From NCBI GenBank assembly GCA_049671305.1, contig JBATUR010000009.1, positions 1 to 56,038 on the forward strand: a DNA stretch of 56,038 bases, in the 5' to 3' direction. Each line of letters begins with the position of its first letter. The stretch's first letter is position 1. Of this stretch, positions 42,627 through 50,854 are shown one piece after another. The stretch comes from CADCTM01 sp049671305. GTDB lineage: Bacteria > Cyanobacteriota > Cyanobacteriia > Cyanobacteriales > Coleofasciculaceae. Under the pieces are notes generated by a model. It was not told the origin of the DNA. It made no database searches and was given only the letters and a program-made list of their open reading frames with translations. The position numbers and the translations under genes are program-made.

Positions 42627-43688
42627 ATGAACATCTCTGGTGCAATTGCCCAAACTACAACCAATTGGTCTAACTTATTACAGCAACTACTCGACCAACA
42701 ATCCTTATCTACCGAGCAAGCCTCCAACTTAATGCAAGGCTGGCTTAATGAGCAAATTCCCGCTGTCTTATCTGGGGCAATTCTTGCCGCTATCCAAAGC
42801 AAAGGCGTTTCGGCTCAAGAATTGGCAGGGATGGCACTTGTATTACAATCCCAATCATTACAACAAAAAGCCATTACCCACAACCGCCCAGTTATTGATA
42901 CCTGTGGCACCGGCGGTGATGGTGCCTCCACCTTTAACATTTCCACCGCTGTTGCCTTTGTCGCCGCCGCTGCAGGTGTTTCGGTTGCCAAGCATGGAAA
43001 CCGTTCCGCTTCCGGTTTGGTTGGTTCAGCGGATGTCCTGGAGGCAATGGGCGTTAATTTAGCAGCTTCCAGTGAACTAGTAGAAGCGGCATTGCAGGAA
43101 GTCGGCATTACCTTTTTGTTTGCCCGTGGCTGGCATCCAGCACTCAAAGCTGTTGCCCCTCTACGGCAAACCTTGAAGGTGCGGACAGTTTTTAACCTTT
43201 TGGGTCCTTTAGTTAATCCCTTGCGTCCTACGGGGCAGGTGATGGGCGTATATGATGCAAAAGTCTTGCCAACTATTGCCCAGGCTTTGGCACAAATTGG
43301 CACACCAAAAGCGATCATTTTGCATGGGCGAGAAAAGCTGGATGAAGCTGGGCTTGCTGATGCGACTGATTTGGCACTACTAGAGTCAGGCGAGGTGAGA
43401 ATTTCTAGCTTGCATCCCCAACAACTCGGCTTGACACCTGCACCAACTGAGGCATTGCAGGGCGGTAATTTAGCTGAAAATGCCTTAATTTTGAAAAATG
43501 TCCTGCAAGGTAAGGCGACTCAAGCACAGCAAGACGCCGTGGCATTAAATGCTTCTTTGGCGCTACAAGTTGGTGGTGTGATTGCTTTTGAAGACCATGA
43601 AGCCGGAATTGCGATCGCTCGTGATGTAATCAGTAGTGGTGCCGCTTGGTCAAAATTAGAGCAGTTGGTGCAATTTTTGCATTCTTAG
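42627..43688 (+). CDS. trpD: Anthranilate phosphoribosyltransferase
   Basis: A 353-residue enzyme of tryptophan synthesis, joining anthranilate to PRPP. The PRPP motif is DTCGTGGDGASTFNIST, with KHGNRSASGLVGSADVLEAMG and the domain linker TVFNLLGPLVNPLRP. The ATG at 42627 is preferred over TTG at 42621. It is not in a trp operon here, as usual in cyanobacteria. The stop overlaps the convergent gene by four bases. Confidence 0.96.
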   Translation: MNISGAIAQTTTNWSNLLQQLLDQQSLSTEQASNLMQGWLNEQIPAVLSGAILAAIQSKGVSAQELAGMALVLQSQSLQQKAITHNRPVIDTCGTGGDGASTFNISTAVAFVAAAAGVSVAKHGNRSASGLVGSADVLEAMGVNLAASSELVEAALQEVGITFLFARGWHPALKAVAPLRQTLKVRTVFNLLGPLVNPLRPTGQVMGVYDAKVLPTIAQALAQIGTPKAIILHGREKLDEAGLADATDLALLESGEVRISSLHPQQLGLTPAPTEALQGGNLAENALILKNVLQGKATQAQQDAVALNASLALQVGGVIAFEDHEAGIAIARDVISSGAAWSKLEQLVQFLHS

Positions 43689-44566
43689 CGCTGATGAAAT
43701 TCCACCACATTTTGCCTAATAATTACATCATACTTACCAAAGAAATCTTGACCCAACAAACCAACTTCTAAATCCTCACCCCCAATGGCAACGCGAACTT
43801 TTTTGGCAACTGCCCCAGCCACACTAATAGAATTAACTGTAGTTGTGGAAAATTTTACACCTTTGTCGCTGGCTGTATTAGCAGTTATTTCCCCTTCCAC
43901 CGTCAAGCCCAAGCTTTGAGACATTTCTTGTGTAATCACTGTACCACTTGCCCCAGTATCAACAATCATGTCAAAGACTTGACCATTATTAAAAGTAACC
44001 TCAATAACTGGCGTTTGACCAGAGCGGCTTTTGATGGGAACTTTAAAAACTTGTTGTGGTGTTTTAAGTGTAGTTTGTGGCTCAGGTATCGGCGCGTCGT
44101 CATCGATTTGGGGTGTTGCTTCTGTTGTCGAAAGGGTGATACCTGGAAGTACATCTTTGCGAGGACTTGGGGACTTTTGCTTGGCAGCACTAAAATTACG
44201 TTGATACTCGGCAATTTTTGGCTTGGCGATCGCATATAAAGGACTATTAGTAGGAATTTGACGTAATAAAGCGATCGCTTCTTGCCAGCGACTCAAACTC
44301 AATTGCCAATCTTCCACCGATACTGCCGACTCATTCAAAAATTGGGCACTCACAGCAACATCCATTGCTTTTTCATAAATCTCTTCTGCCGAGCGTTGGG
44401 GAGTATTTGGTATCGTCTCCACATCATCAGCTATGGTTGCTATTGGAGATGGAGTAACTGCCACCCTTACGGCTGATTGATCGGAATTACTAGGACTACA
44501 AGCTAAATTTAGCACCGACAAAGTGCCAGAAAGCCAAAAAATAGCTGCACAATTGCGAAAAGGCAT
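43685..44566 (-). CDS. Lipoprotein-like retropepsin-type aspartic protease
   Basis: The start is chosen at ATG 44566 because it exposes a lipoprotein signal (MPFRNCAAIFWLSGTLSVLNLAC, lipobox LNLAC), while upstream starts bury it. Length is 293 residues. A helical repeat segment (AIALLRQIPTNSPLYAIAKPKIAEY) resembles those in the pseudokinase at 26.6 kb. The C-terminal domain is clan AA retropepsin-like, with FDMIVDTGASGTVIT (catalytic Asp in DTGAS) and the closing GLLGQDFFGKYDV. It probably works as a dimer in the periplasm; the substrate is unknown. Confidence 0.88.
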   Translation of the reverse strand: MPFRNCAAIFWLSGTLSVLNLACSPSNSDQSAVRVAVTPSPIATIADDVETIPNTPQRSAEEIYEKAMDVAVSAQFLNESAVSVEDWQLSLSRWQEAIALLRQIPTNSPLYAIAKPKIAEYQRNFSAAKQKSPSPRKDVLPGITLSTTEATPQIDDDAPIPEPQTTLKTPQQVFKVPIKSRSGQTPVIEVTFNNGQVFDMIVDTGASGTVITQEMSQSLGLTVEGEITANTASDKGVKFSTTTVNSISVAGAVAKKVRVAIGGEDLEVGLLGQDFFGKYDVIIRQNVVEFHQR

Positions 44567-44814
44567 GGACGCTAATTGCTCATGGATGTTCAAGAAAATC
44601 AAACCATTTGCCATGCCTTTGCAGGTAGCAAACAGTCTATTTATTAGTTTAAACATTTCCAAAAAGGAAGATGCCAGCAACAGCTTGTTAGCACTTCCTC
44701 ACAATTGATACAGCCAAGCCTTGATGAGCTGTGAGATAATATCTTGCCAGTTATCAGTTGTCTTTGCTTACATAGCAACTGACTACTTACAACAAACAAC
44801 CAACAACCAACATT

Positions 44815-45969
44815 ATGTCTGTTTTTGCCGCTAAACCTGCTCTACTCGTGCTTGCAGATGGAACTTCTTACAAAGGCTGGTCTTTTGGTGCTACTGGTAC
44901 GGCGATTGGCGAGGTAGTATTTAATACTGCTATGACGGGTTATCAGGAAGTAGCAACAGATCCTAGTTATCTAGGTCAAATTGTCACTTTTACTTATCCA
45001 GAATTGGGTAATACTGGCGTTAATCCTGAAGATGAAGAATCAGTATCGCCTCGCATTCGCGGTGCAATTGCCCGTAATATCTCTAAGCGTCCCAGTAATT
45101 GGCGCTCTACTCAGTCTTTGCCTGATTATTTTAAGGAACATAATATCCCTGGCATATACGGTATTGATACTAGAGCATTAACCCGCAAGCTGCGATCGTC
45201 TGGGGCGATGAATGGTGGTATTTCTACAGAAATTTTGGATGAGGCGGAATTACTAAAGCAAGTACAAGCAGCACCTAGTATGGCAGGATTAAACCTGGTG
45301 CGGGAAGTGACAACGCCGGAGGTTTATGAGTGGAGTAATGCTACTGAGTCTAACTGGGAATTTGGTCAGGTTAGCGATAGTACTGAAGAACCTCTAACGG
45401 TGGTGGCGCTTGATTTTGGTATGAAGCGTAATATTCTCAAACGTTTAGCTAGTTACGGTTGTCGTGTGGTGGTTGTACCTGCTACTACATCAGCGGAGGA
45501 AATTCTGAAACATAATCCTGATGGTATTTTTCTTTCTAATGGTCCAGGAGATCCAGCGGTAGTGAGTGAAGGTATTGCTACTACTAAGGTTTTATTAGAG
45601 CAGGAAAAGCCGATGTTTGGCATTTGTATGGGGCATCAAATTTTGGGACTGGCGATGGGTGCTGAGACTTTTAAGCTAAAGTTTGGTCATCGTGGCTTAA
45701 ATCATCCAGCAGGTTTACAACAACAGCAGATTGAGATTACTAGTCAAAATCATGGTTTTGCTATTGATCCTGATTCTTTGGCAGAAAATGTCGAAATTAC
45801 TCACCTCAACCTCAATGATCGGACTGTTGCCGGTTTACGTCACAAAACTTTGCCATATTTCTCGGTACAGTATCACCCAGAGGCAAGTCCTGGACCTCAT
45901 GATGCTGATTATTTATTTAAGCAGTTTGTGGAGTCGATGCGATCGCTTCGTACTAGCTCAAAAAGCTGA
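44815..45969 (+). CDS. carA: Carbamoyl-phosphate synthase small subunit
   Basis: A 384-residue glutamine amidotransferase subunit feeding ammonia to CarB for arginine and pyrimidine synthesis. The N-terminal domain has FNTAMTGYQEVATDPSY. The class I GATase domain has the nucleophile Cys in FGICMGHQ and the His/Glu pair in VQYHPEASPGP. Length is normal. carB is not in the window, as is common in cyanobacteria where the two are unlinked. Confidence 0.97.
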   Translation: MSVFAAKPALLVLADGTSYKGWSFGATGTAIGEVVFNTAMTGYQEVATDPSYLGQIVTFTYPELGNTGVNPEDEESVSPRIRGAIARNISKRPSNWRSTQSLPDYFKEHNIPGIYGIDTRALTRKLRSSGAMNGGISTEILDEAELLKQVQAAPSMAGLNLVREVTTPEVYEWSNATESNWEFGQVSDSTEEPLTVVALDFGMKRNILKRLASYGCRVVVVPATTSAEEILKHNPDGIFLSNGPGDPAVVSEGIATTKVLLEQEKPMFGICMGHQILGLAMGAETFKLKFGHRGLNHPAGLQQQQIEITSQNHGFAIDPDSLAENVEITHLNLNDRTVAGLRHKTLPYFSVQYHPEASPGPHDADYLFKQFVESMRSLRTSSKS

Positions 45970-45979
45970 TTAGAATAGC

Positions 45980-46078
45980 TGGCAAGCAAAATTCTAGGGC
46001 TTAAGAAATAGTAATGCTTTCCCCGATTTACTGGCTTAAACTAAAGTACTTAGCCCTTAAGCCTAGAAAACCTTGCCA
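45980..46078. repeat. 100-bp imperfect inverted repeat after carA
   Basis: Outer arms TGGCAAG (45980-45986) and CTTGCCA (46072-46078) and inner arms TCTAGGGCTTAAG (45993-46005) and CTTAAGCCTAGA (46056-46067) are complementary with one extra G. The structure could be a long 3' hairpin of the carA transcript or a small non-coding element. Confidence 0.6.
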
Positions 46079-46406
46079 AAAACAGCTTGATATTCTAAAT
46101 TAGACGGGGACTTCTCGCTATACTATTCGATACGGTGTGGCAATATATCTGAAAATTACTTCGGATCTACTGTCATCAGCTTGATCTAAATGTCGAGCGT
46201 TGCCAAATACGGTGGGGTACACCGAAATTTAAGCTTGAGCATTTCGCCAAGATAGCAGTAATGTTTTCTTGAGCCACCAACCACAAAGACTAACTATCTT
46301 GGTGTCGGTGGTAAGATTAGCCCAAGAATCCCAACCAAAAGTTCTACAATTGAAAGTTGGGAATGCCAAAATTCTGATGTTAGTACGCGACAGATAGGAG
46401 GGTGTT
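46079..46406. other. Intergenic region before the STAS gene
   Basis: About 330 bases with no gene. The minus-strand frame over 46229-46537 overlaps the STAS coding region and has no support. The leader of the STAS gene and its AGGAGGG site (46396-46402) are at the right end. Confidence 0.4.
46396..46402 (+). promoter_or_regulatory. Shine-Dalgarno site that points to an ATT start
   Basis: AGGAGGG, a near-ideal ribosome binding site, lies 4-5 bases before ATT at 46407. No ATG, GTG or TTG in the STAS frame follows until 46473, and an in-frame stop (46395-46397) lies just upstream. Confidence 0.65.
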
Positions 46407-46775
46407 ATTCCTGAGCCACTAACCCTGACAGTCAGCTTAAGGGGCACTCGCGAAGTCAAGGAAACTTGCCAGTTGTTTCGCCTCACTGGATTGTTAGATG
46501 CTTTTTCAGAAGCCACTTTTCGTAAAGTGGTTAGCAAATATATTGACGATGGTCCAAATCATATTGTTTTGGATCTTTCTAAAATCGATTTTGTCGATAG
46601 CTCTGGCTTGGGTGCTTTAGTACAGTTAGTGAAAAAGGCTCAAACGGCTGGGGGAAGTTTGCAAATTGTCACGAATCCTCGCGTGACTCAAACAGTCAAG
46701 CTGGTACGCTTAGAGAAATTTCTCTCGCTGCAACCTTCAGTTGATCAAGCCTTAGAAAATGTCAAAAGCACTTGA
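46407..46775 (+). CDS. STAS-domain anti-sigma-factor antagonist, apparent ATT start
   Basis: A single STAS domain, about 122 residues when begun at ATT 46407. The reading IPEPLTLTVSLRGTREVKE supplies the first strand that the fold needs and that a start at TTG 46473 would remove. The phosphorylatable serine region is VDSSGLGALVQLVKKAQ. Such proteins relay partner-switching signals with serine kinases and phosphatases. The non-standard start is inferred from frame, ribosome binding site and the missing strand. A sequence error is the alternative. Confidence 0.82.
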   Translation: MPEPLTLTVSLRGTREVKETCQLFRLTGLLDAFSEATFRKVVSKYIDDGPNHIVLDLSKIDFVDSSGLGALVQLVKKAQTAGGSLQIVTNPRVTQTVKLVRLEKFLSLQPSVDQALENVKST

Positions 46776-46831
46776 CAGAAAAGGAAAAAAGTGATGAGGC
46801 GGGAGCAATAACCCGCCCTTAATCTTTAAAG

Positions 46832-47347
46832 ATGGCTGATTTTTCAGCAACCCCAAGCTTTAAACATCAAAGGGCATCAGTTGTGAAAGAGGAGGATTTG
46901 GGTTCAAACAAGAGGGCAACGGACTCGGTTTCCTTTGAAGACAAAATTCGACTCATGCAACTGAGTACCGTCACCCAACCCGTCAAAATTAACCAAGTTT
47001 CCCCAGCCTCATTGGCATATTTGGGAGACGCAGTTTATGAACTATATATCAGAACCTGCTATTTGATGCCGCCCCAGCGTTTATCTGATTATCATAATCA
47101 AGTAGTAGCGCAAGTCCGGGCAGAAAGTCAGGCAAATCATTTGCGATCGCTAAAACCTCATCTTACCGATCAAGAATTAGAGATCATGCGGCGTGGACGC
47201 AATGCCGCAAACGGTAGCCCACGCAAACTCGATCCCGAAATTTATAGCCAAGCTACCAGTTTAGAAACCTTGATCGGCTATTTGTATCTTACCGATCCCC
47301 AACGTCTAACCGAGCTTTTGGCATATTTAAAAGCTGACCACCAATAA
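46832..47347 (+). CDS. mrnC: Mini-ribonuclease III
   Basis: A 171-residue protein with the RNase III catalytic domain but no dsRNA-binding domain. Conserved acidic sites are in LAYLGDAVYELYIR and ATSLETLIGYLYL, with GRNAANGS between. In Bacillus, Mini-III matures 23S rRNA; in cyanobacteria related enzymes act in rRNA and RNA turnover. About 45 N-terminal residues are a polar extension. It is followed 28 bases later by rlmB, a conserved neighbour. Confidence 0.93.
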   Translation: MADFSATPSFKHQRASVVKEEDLGSNKRATDSVSFEDKIRLMQLSTVTQPVKINQVSPASLAYLGDAVYELYIRTCYLMPPQRLSDYHNQVVAQVRAESQANHLRSLKPHLTDQELEIMRRGRNAANGSPRKLDPEIYSQATSLETLIGYLYLTDPQRLTELLAYLKADHQ

Positions 47348-47375
47348 TTACAGTAATTAACTGCTAAAAAAACAC

Positions 47376-48542
47376 ATGGCTAATCCCAACCGCCGCCCTG
47401 ATCCTGCTGGCACCAAGCTAGGTAAGCCCTCAAGCGCCCCACAACAGAAACGAAAATTTTCCCGTGGCAGAGATGAAGAAACTAATCGCAATGACTCGCC
47501 CTATCCTCGCAAGCAGCGCGACTCAAATGAACCGAAACTACGTCACCAAGACGACAAAAATGAGCGACGGGACAACCACCATCCCAAAAAATCTAGCACA
47601 GGCAAGCCAACTCGTGAGCATGGAGCAAAAAATGCCCCAAATTCCAACCGTGAGGTATCAGTAAAACCACTCCGCAAGCAAAACTACCAAAATCAACGTG
47701 ATGATCGCAACCGCGACTCCAACACAGAAACTGCTACCGAAGAAGGCATTGATCTGATTTATGGGCGCTATCCTGTACTTGCAGCCTTAGAAAACGGACG
47801 CCAACTCAACCGGGTTTGGATTTTACCCCAACTGCGTTACGATCCCCGCTTTCACTCCTTACTAATCAAAGCCAAAGTAAACGGCACAGTCATTGACGAA
47901 GTTGAGCCAAGACGCCTTAGCCAAATCACCGACGGCGCCAACCATCAAGGCATTGCTGCTCAAATTTCTCCCTATCCTTATCTAGCTTTAGCCGACTTAA
48001 TTGCCCAAGCCAAAGCTGCTTCCGAGCAACCAGTCTTGCTAGTTTGTGATAGCATTACCGATCCCCAAAACTTAGGCGCAATTATTCGCACCACCGAAGC
48101 TATGGGCGCCCAAGGACTAATTATGCCCCAACGCCGCGCTGTGGGCGTTACCTCCACTGTTATGAAAGTGGCAGCAGGAGCACTAGAAAACTTGCCCATA
48201 TCCCGTGTGGTTAATTTGAGTCGGGCATTGGAAGAATTAAAAGCCGCTGGTTTTTGGATTTACGGCACAACGGCGAATAGCGGTAAACTACTACACACTG
48301 TTGAATTTACAGGACCGATAGTATTGGTTGTGGGTTCAGAGGGGAGTGGCTTGAGTATGCTTACCGAACGCTGCTGTGATGTTTTGATTTCCATCCCTTT
48401 ACAAGGCAAAACTCCCAGCCTCAACGCCTCGGTAGCTGCCTCAATGGCTTTATATGAAACTTATCGCCAGCGTTGGTCTAATTCACGGTATTTGGGCGTT
48501 CTTCCCCAAAATACTTTGAAAAAAGGACAAGACGTAGTATAA
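47376..48542 (+). CDS. rlmB: 23S rRNA (guanosine-2'-O)-methyltransferase RlmB, TrmH/SpoU family
   Basis: A 388-residue methyltransferase. Residues 1-125 are a highly charged, Arg/Asn/Pro-rich, probably disordered extension. They are followed by the SpoU substrate-binding domain (IYGRYPVLAALENGRQLNRVWI, NHQGIAAQISPY) and the SPOUT core with the three motifs SITDPQNLGAIIRTTEAMG, VVGSEGSGLS and IPLQGKTPSLNASVAASMALYE. It methylates G2251-type positions of 23S rRNA. Paired with mrnC. Confidence 0.93.
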   Translation: MANPNRRPDPAGTKLGKPSSAPQQKRKFSRGRDEETNRNDSPYPRKQRDSNEPKLRHQDDKNERRDNHHPKKSSTGKPTREHGAKNAPNSNREVSVKPLRKQNYQNQRDDRNRDSNTETATEEGIDLIYGRYPVLAALENGRQLNRVWILPQLRYDPRFHSLLIKAKVNGTVIDEVEPRRLSQITDGANHQGIAAQISPYPYLALADLIAQAKAASEQPVLLVCDSITDPQNLGAIIRTTEAMGAQGLIMPQRRAVGVTSTVMKVAAGALENLPISRVVNLSRALEELKAAGFWIYGTTANSGKLLHTVEFTGPIVLVVGSEGSGLSMLTERCCDVLISIPLQGKTPSLNASVAASMALYETYRQRWSNSRYLGVLPQNTLKKGQDVV

Positions 48543-48600
48543 CAAAATGTAAAGATTACAGCATTACAAGACTGAATAGCATACTACATACTAGGAAAAG

Positions 48601-48888
48601 ATGATGAAAGAAGCTCTGACCAAGGTTCTCCAATTCTTAGGATTAGCTTTTTGGGTAGAAATCGTCACTGATAATCCCAACTGCACCTATTATTTTGGAC
48701 CATTTTCCAGCGAGCAAGAAGCCGATGTTTCTAAGGCAGGCTACATCGAAGATTTGGAAATTGAAGGCGCACAAGGAATTGTGGTTAAGATTAAGCGCTG
48801 CAAACCGACTAACTTGACAATTTTTGATGATTTGGGGGAGCCGGTTGACCGTGGTGGAATCACTTCTTTGAGCGGTCAACCGTCTTAA
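48601..48888 (+). CDS. DUF1816 protein
   Basis: A 95-residue DUF1816 protein, a family found mainly in cyanobacteria. Its signature is FWVEIVTDNPNCTYYFGPFSSEQEA, followed by GYIEDLEIEGAQGIVVKIKRCKP. It recalls short CpcD-like linker domains, but its role is unknown. Two ATG codons lie side by side at the start (48601 and 48604). It is preceded by 58 bases after rlmB. Confidence 0.88.
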   Translation: MMKEALTKVLQFLGLAFWVEIVTDNPNCTYYFGPFSSEQEADVSKAGYIEDLEIEGAQGIVVKIKRCKPTNLTIFDDLGEPVDRGGITSLSGQPS

Positions 48889-48908
48889 GATAGAGATAAG
48901 ACAACTTT

Positions 48909-48962
48909 CCCTCAAGTAAAACTAGCTTGATTTGTGATTAGGCGATCGCGCTTACTTGAGGG
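48909..48962. repeat. 11-bp inverted repeat at a convergent gene end
   Basis: CCCTCAAGTAA (48909-48919) and TTACTTGAGGG (48952-48962) are perfectly complementary with a 32-base loop that contains a HIP1 octamer. The right arm lies inside the 3' end of the hydrolase gene. It may stabilise or end both transcripts. Confidence 0.5.
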
Positions 48963-49774
48963 TGAAGTTCCAGCCAACGGTCGATATCACCTAACATCTG
49001 TGTAGGTATTTCCCAAGGGAAAAGGTGAGCCGTGTTGGGATAACTTAAAAATTGGCTATTTGGTAGGTTTTGGGCAGTTTGGCGACTTGATGCAACTGTG
49101 ATATGTCGATCCTCTTCACCTGCCAAAACCAAGCTAGGACATTGGATCTGACTCAAGTCATCTACTCGGTTATAGCCAGCTTTTAGGGCAGTATTTAAGG
49201 CATTGGTGGCAGCAGATGAGGTTTTGAGGTAGGCAGACATGGCATCCTCAGCGAGGTATTGGTAGGCAGAGGGCGTGTGTTGTTGGATTAAATAGCGAAA
49301 AAGCGATCGCTTACCAAAAGTCTCAATATTCCACTGCCAACCTGGTTGTAGCCGGTTCAAAATTGCAGCAACACCTGTATAAAGATTATCTTCCCAACTA
49401 ATCGGCGGATGATTGCCAAATGGTCGAGCCGCCGTAGCAATTAAAATTAAACCACTGACACGTTCAGGAAATTTTAATGCCAACTCCATTGCCAAAATAC
49501 CACCCAAAGACCAACCAAGTACTAGGCAACGAGCCACCTGCAAGCGGTCTAGCAGGCTCTCCAAGTCGTCTAAATGCTCGTTCATGGTGAAATTAGCCTG
49601 AGTGCGACTACCGCCGTATCCACGCAGGTCAGGGGCGATCGTTTGGAAGCGCCTTGAGTAGTGTTTGGTGAAGACTGACATACTACTACCAGATCCTGGA
49701 TGACCGTGGAGACACAGTAGGGGAAAGCCTTCTCCTTGGATTTGAACGTTAAGGTTGAAAGGTTGTGCAGGCAC
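48938..49774 (-). CDS. Alpha/beta hydrolase
   Basis: A 278-residue alpha/beta hydrolase. Features: oxyanion segment LCLHGHPGSGSSM, the early strand IAPDLRGYGGSR, and nucleophile elbow VLGWSLGGILAMELAL (Ser). A late acid/His pair lies in LVLAGEEDRHITV and NTAHLFPWE. A cap domain covers about residues 130-190. Substrate unknown; the cap and length fit the broad esterase/haloalkane-type group. Single gene. Confidence 0.9.
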   Translation of the reverse strand: MPAQPFNLNVQIQGEGFPLLCLHGHPGSGSSMSVFTKHYSRRFQTIAPDLRGYGGSRTQANFTMNEHLDDLESLLDRLQVARCLVLGWSLGGILAMELALKFPERVSGLILIATAARPFGNHPPISWEDNLYTGVAAILNRLQPGWQWNIETFGKRSLFRYLIQQHTPSAYQYLAEDAMSAYLKTSSAATNALNTALKAGYNRVDDLSQIQCPSLVLAGEEDRHITVASSRQTAQNLPNSQFLSYPNTAHLFPWEIPTQMLGDIDRWLELHPQVSAIA

Positions 49775-49817
49775 AGGTGATGGTTGAAATTGAAGGGATT
49801 ATTATTAGTTTAAACTG

Positions 49818-49856
49818 AAAAAAGAGGCAATACTGCTGTTGAGCAATGCCTCTTTT
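49818..49856 (-). terminator. Terminator after the CAP-domain gene
   Basis: AAAAGAGGCA (49820-49829) and TGCCTCTTTT (49847-49856) form a 10-bp stem, with an inner TGCT/AGCA extension. On the minus strand the second arm runs into T's. It follows the CAP gene (stop at 49875). Confidence 0.85.
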
Positions 49857-49874
49857 AGTAGAACTAGAAACTAA

Positions 49875-50594
49875 TTATTTCTTCTCTACATAGCCACCTG
49901 CATAATCAATCACACACATTGATCCATACTTAGAATGACTGCCAAAAGCTACGCCAGTTGTGCGAAAATCTGACTTAAAAATATTAGTACGATGTCCGCG
50001 ATTAGCAACACCATCATCTATAATTAATTGCATCACAATTGATTGTGCCGTATTGGAGCCATAACTAATATTTTCGCCGGCAGTCTTTTGCCAAGTGCCG
50101 TAGCGGTTCAGGCGAGTAAAAGGACTACTGCCATCACTGCCTGTATGACCTGTCGTGCCTTTGGGTCCTTGATCTTTCACCAAGTCTTTAGCCGCAAGAG
50201 ACATTCCTTTGGAAACAGTTAAAGCAGATACAGGACGGGCAGATTTTAAGAAATTAATGGCTTCATCAACTGCTTTCACACCTTCTTGAGTTTGCAAAAA
50301 AGTGTTATTACCAACTTTTACATTATTGCCCTGAAAATTCTTTTTCCAATTTTCTAGAATGGGAATATAACTAGAGGGACTGGTGCGGACTTTATTCATT
50401 TCATCCACAACACCTTGTTCAATTGGTGAGAGAAAAGTTGCTTGAGCTAACACGGTGGTTGATTTTGGAGAAACGGCAACTGGAATGTTATTAGAGTTAG
50501 TATTGCTAACAACTTGGTTGGCTTGAGAAAGGCTGGGAATTATGGTTAAAACTGTAGCTGGAACAATGATTCCCAAAATTTGAAGTCGGCGCAT
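49875..50594 (-). CDS. Secreted CAP-domain (SCP/PR1-like) protein
   Basis: A 239-residue protein with a signal peptide (about 1-26) and a CAP domain. Features: FLSPIEQGVVDEMNKVRTSP, the His-containing TTGHTGSDGSSPFTRLNRYG, the cysteine-free core GENISYGS, DDGVANRGHRTNIFKSDFRTTG, and a final strand with YAGGY. CAP proteins are extracellular; bacterial roles range from wall-associated to proteolytic but are mostly unknown. It has its own terminator. Confidence 0.9.
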   Translation of the reverse strand: MRRLQILGIIVPATVLTIIPSLSQANQVVSNTNSNNIPVAVSPKSTTVLAQATFLSPIEQGVVDEMNKVRTSPSSYIPILENWKKNFQGNNVKVGNNTFLQTQEGVKAVDEAINFLKSARPVSALTVSKGMSLAAKDLVKDQGPKGTTGHTGSDGSSPFTRLNRYGTWQKTAGENISYGSNTAQSIVMQLIIDDGVANRGHRTNIFKSDFRTTGVAFGSHSKYGSMCVIDYAGGYVEKK

Positions 50595-50719
50595 TAATTA
50601 CCTCAGAAAAAGAATTAACAACATTGATGCACCGAAACACTCTTTGTAGCTAGGTTAGACGAATTTGGCAAGAAAATGTTTCTGGTTGTGGTGTTTTGGG
50701 TATTTAGAATCATCTCTTC

Positions 50720-50753
50720 AGATCCCCGACTTCAAAGGAGAAGTCGGGGATCT
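50720..50753. repeat. Second copy of the GATCCCCGACTTC palindrome
   Basis: AGATCCCCGACTTC (50720-50733) and GAAGTCGGGGATCT (50740-50753) form a 14-bp hairpin, nearly identical to that at 28957-28989. Here it lies between the starts of two divergent genes, so a terminator role is unlikely. Confidence 0.8.
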
Positions 50754-50854
50754 CCCCTTCAGGCAAAATAGCTGTAGATTTTGTGAGTTGCCTCAGCAAG
50801 CCGTCAGAAATCGCTTAATCTAAATAGCTAGATGACTTTATAAGGACGCATGGT

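Noticed and set aside
46229..46537. Minus-strand frame of 102 residues
   Set aside because: It is antisense to the STAS gene and its leader, with no recognisable domain.
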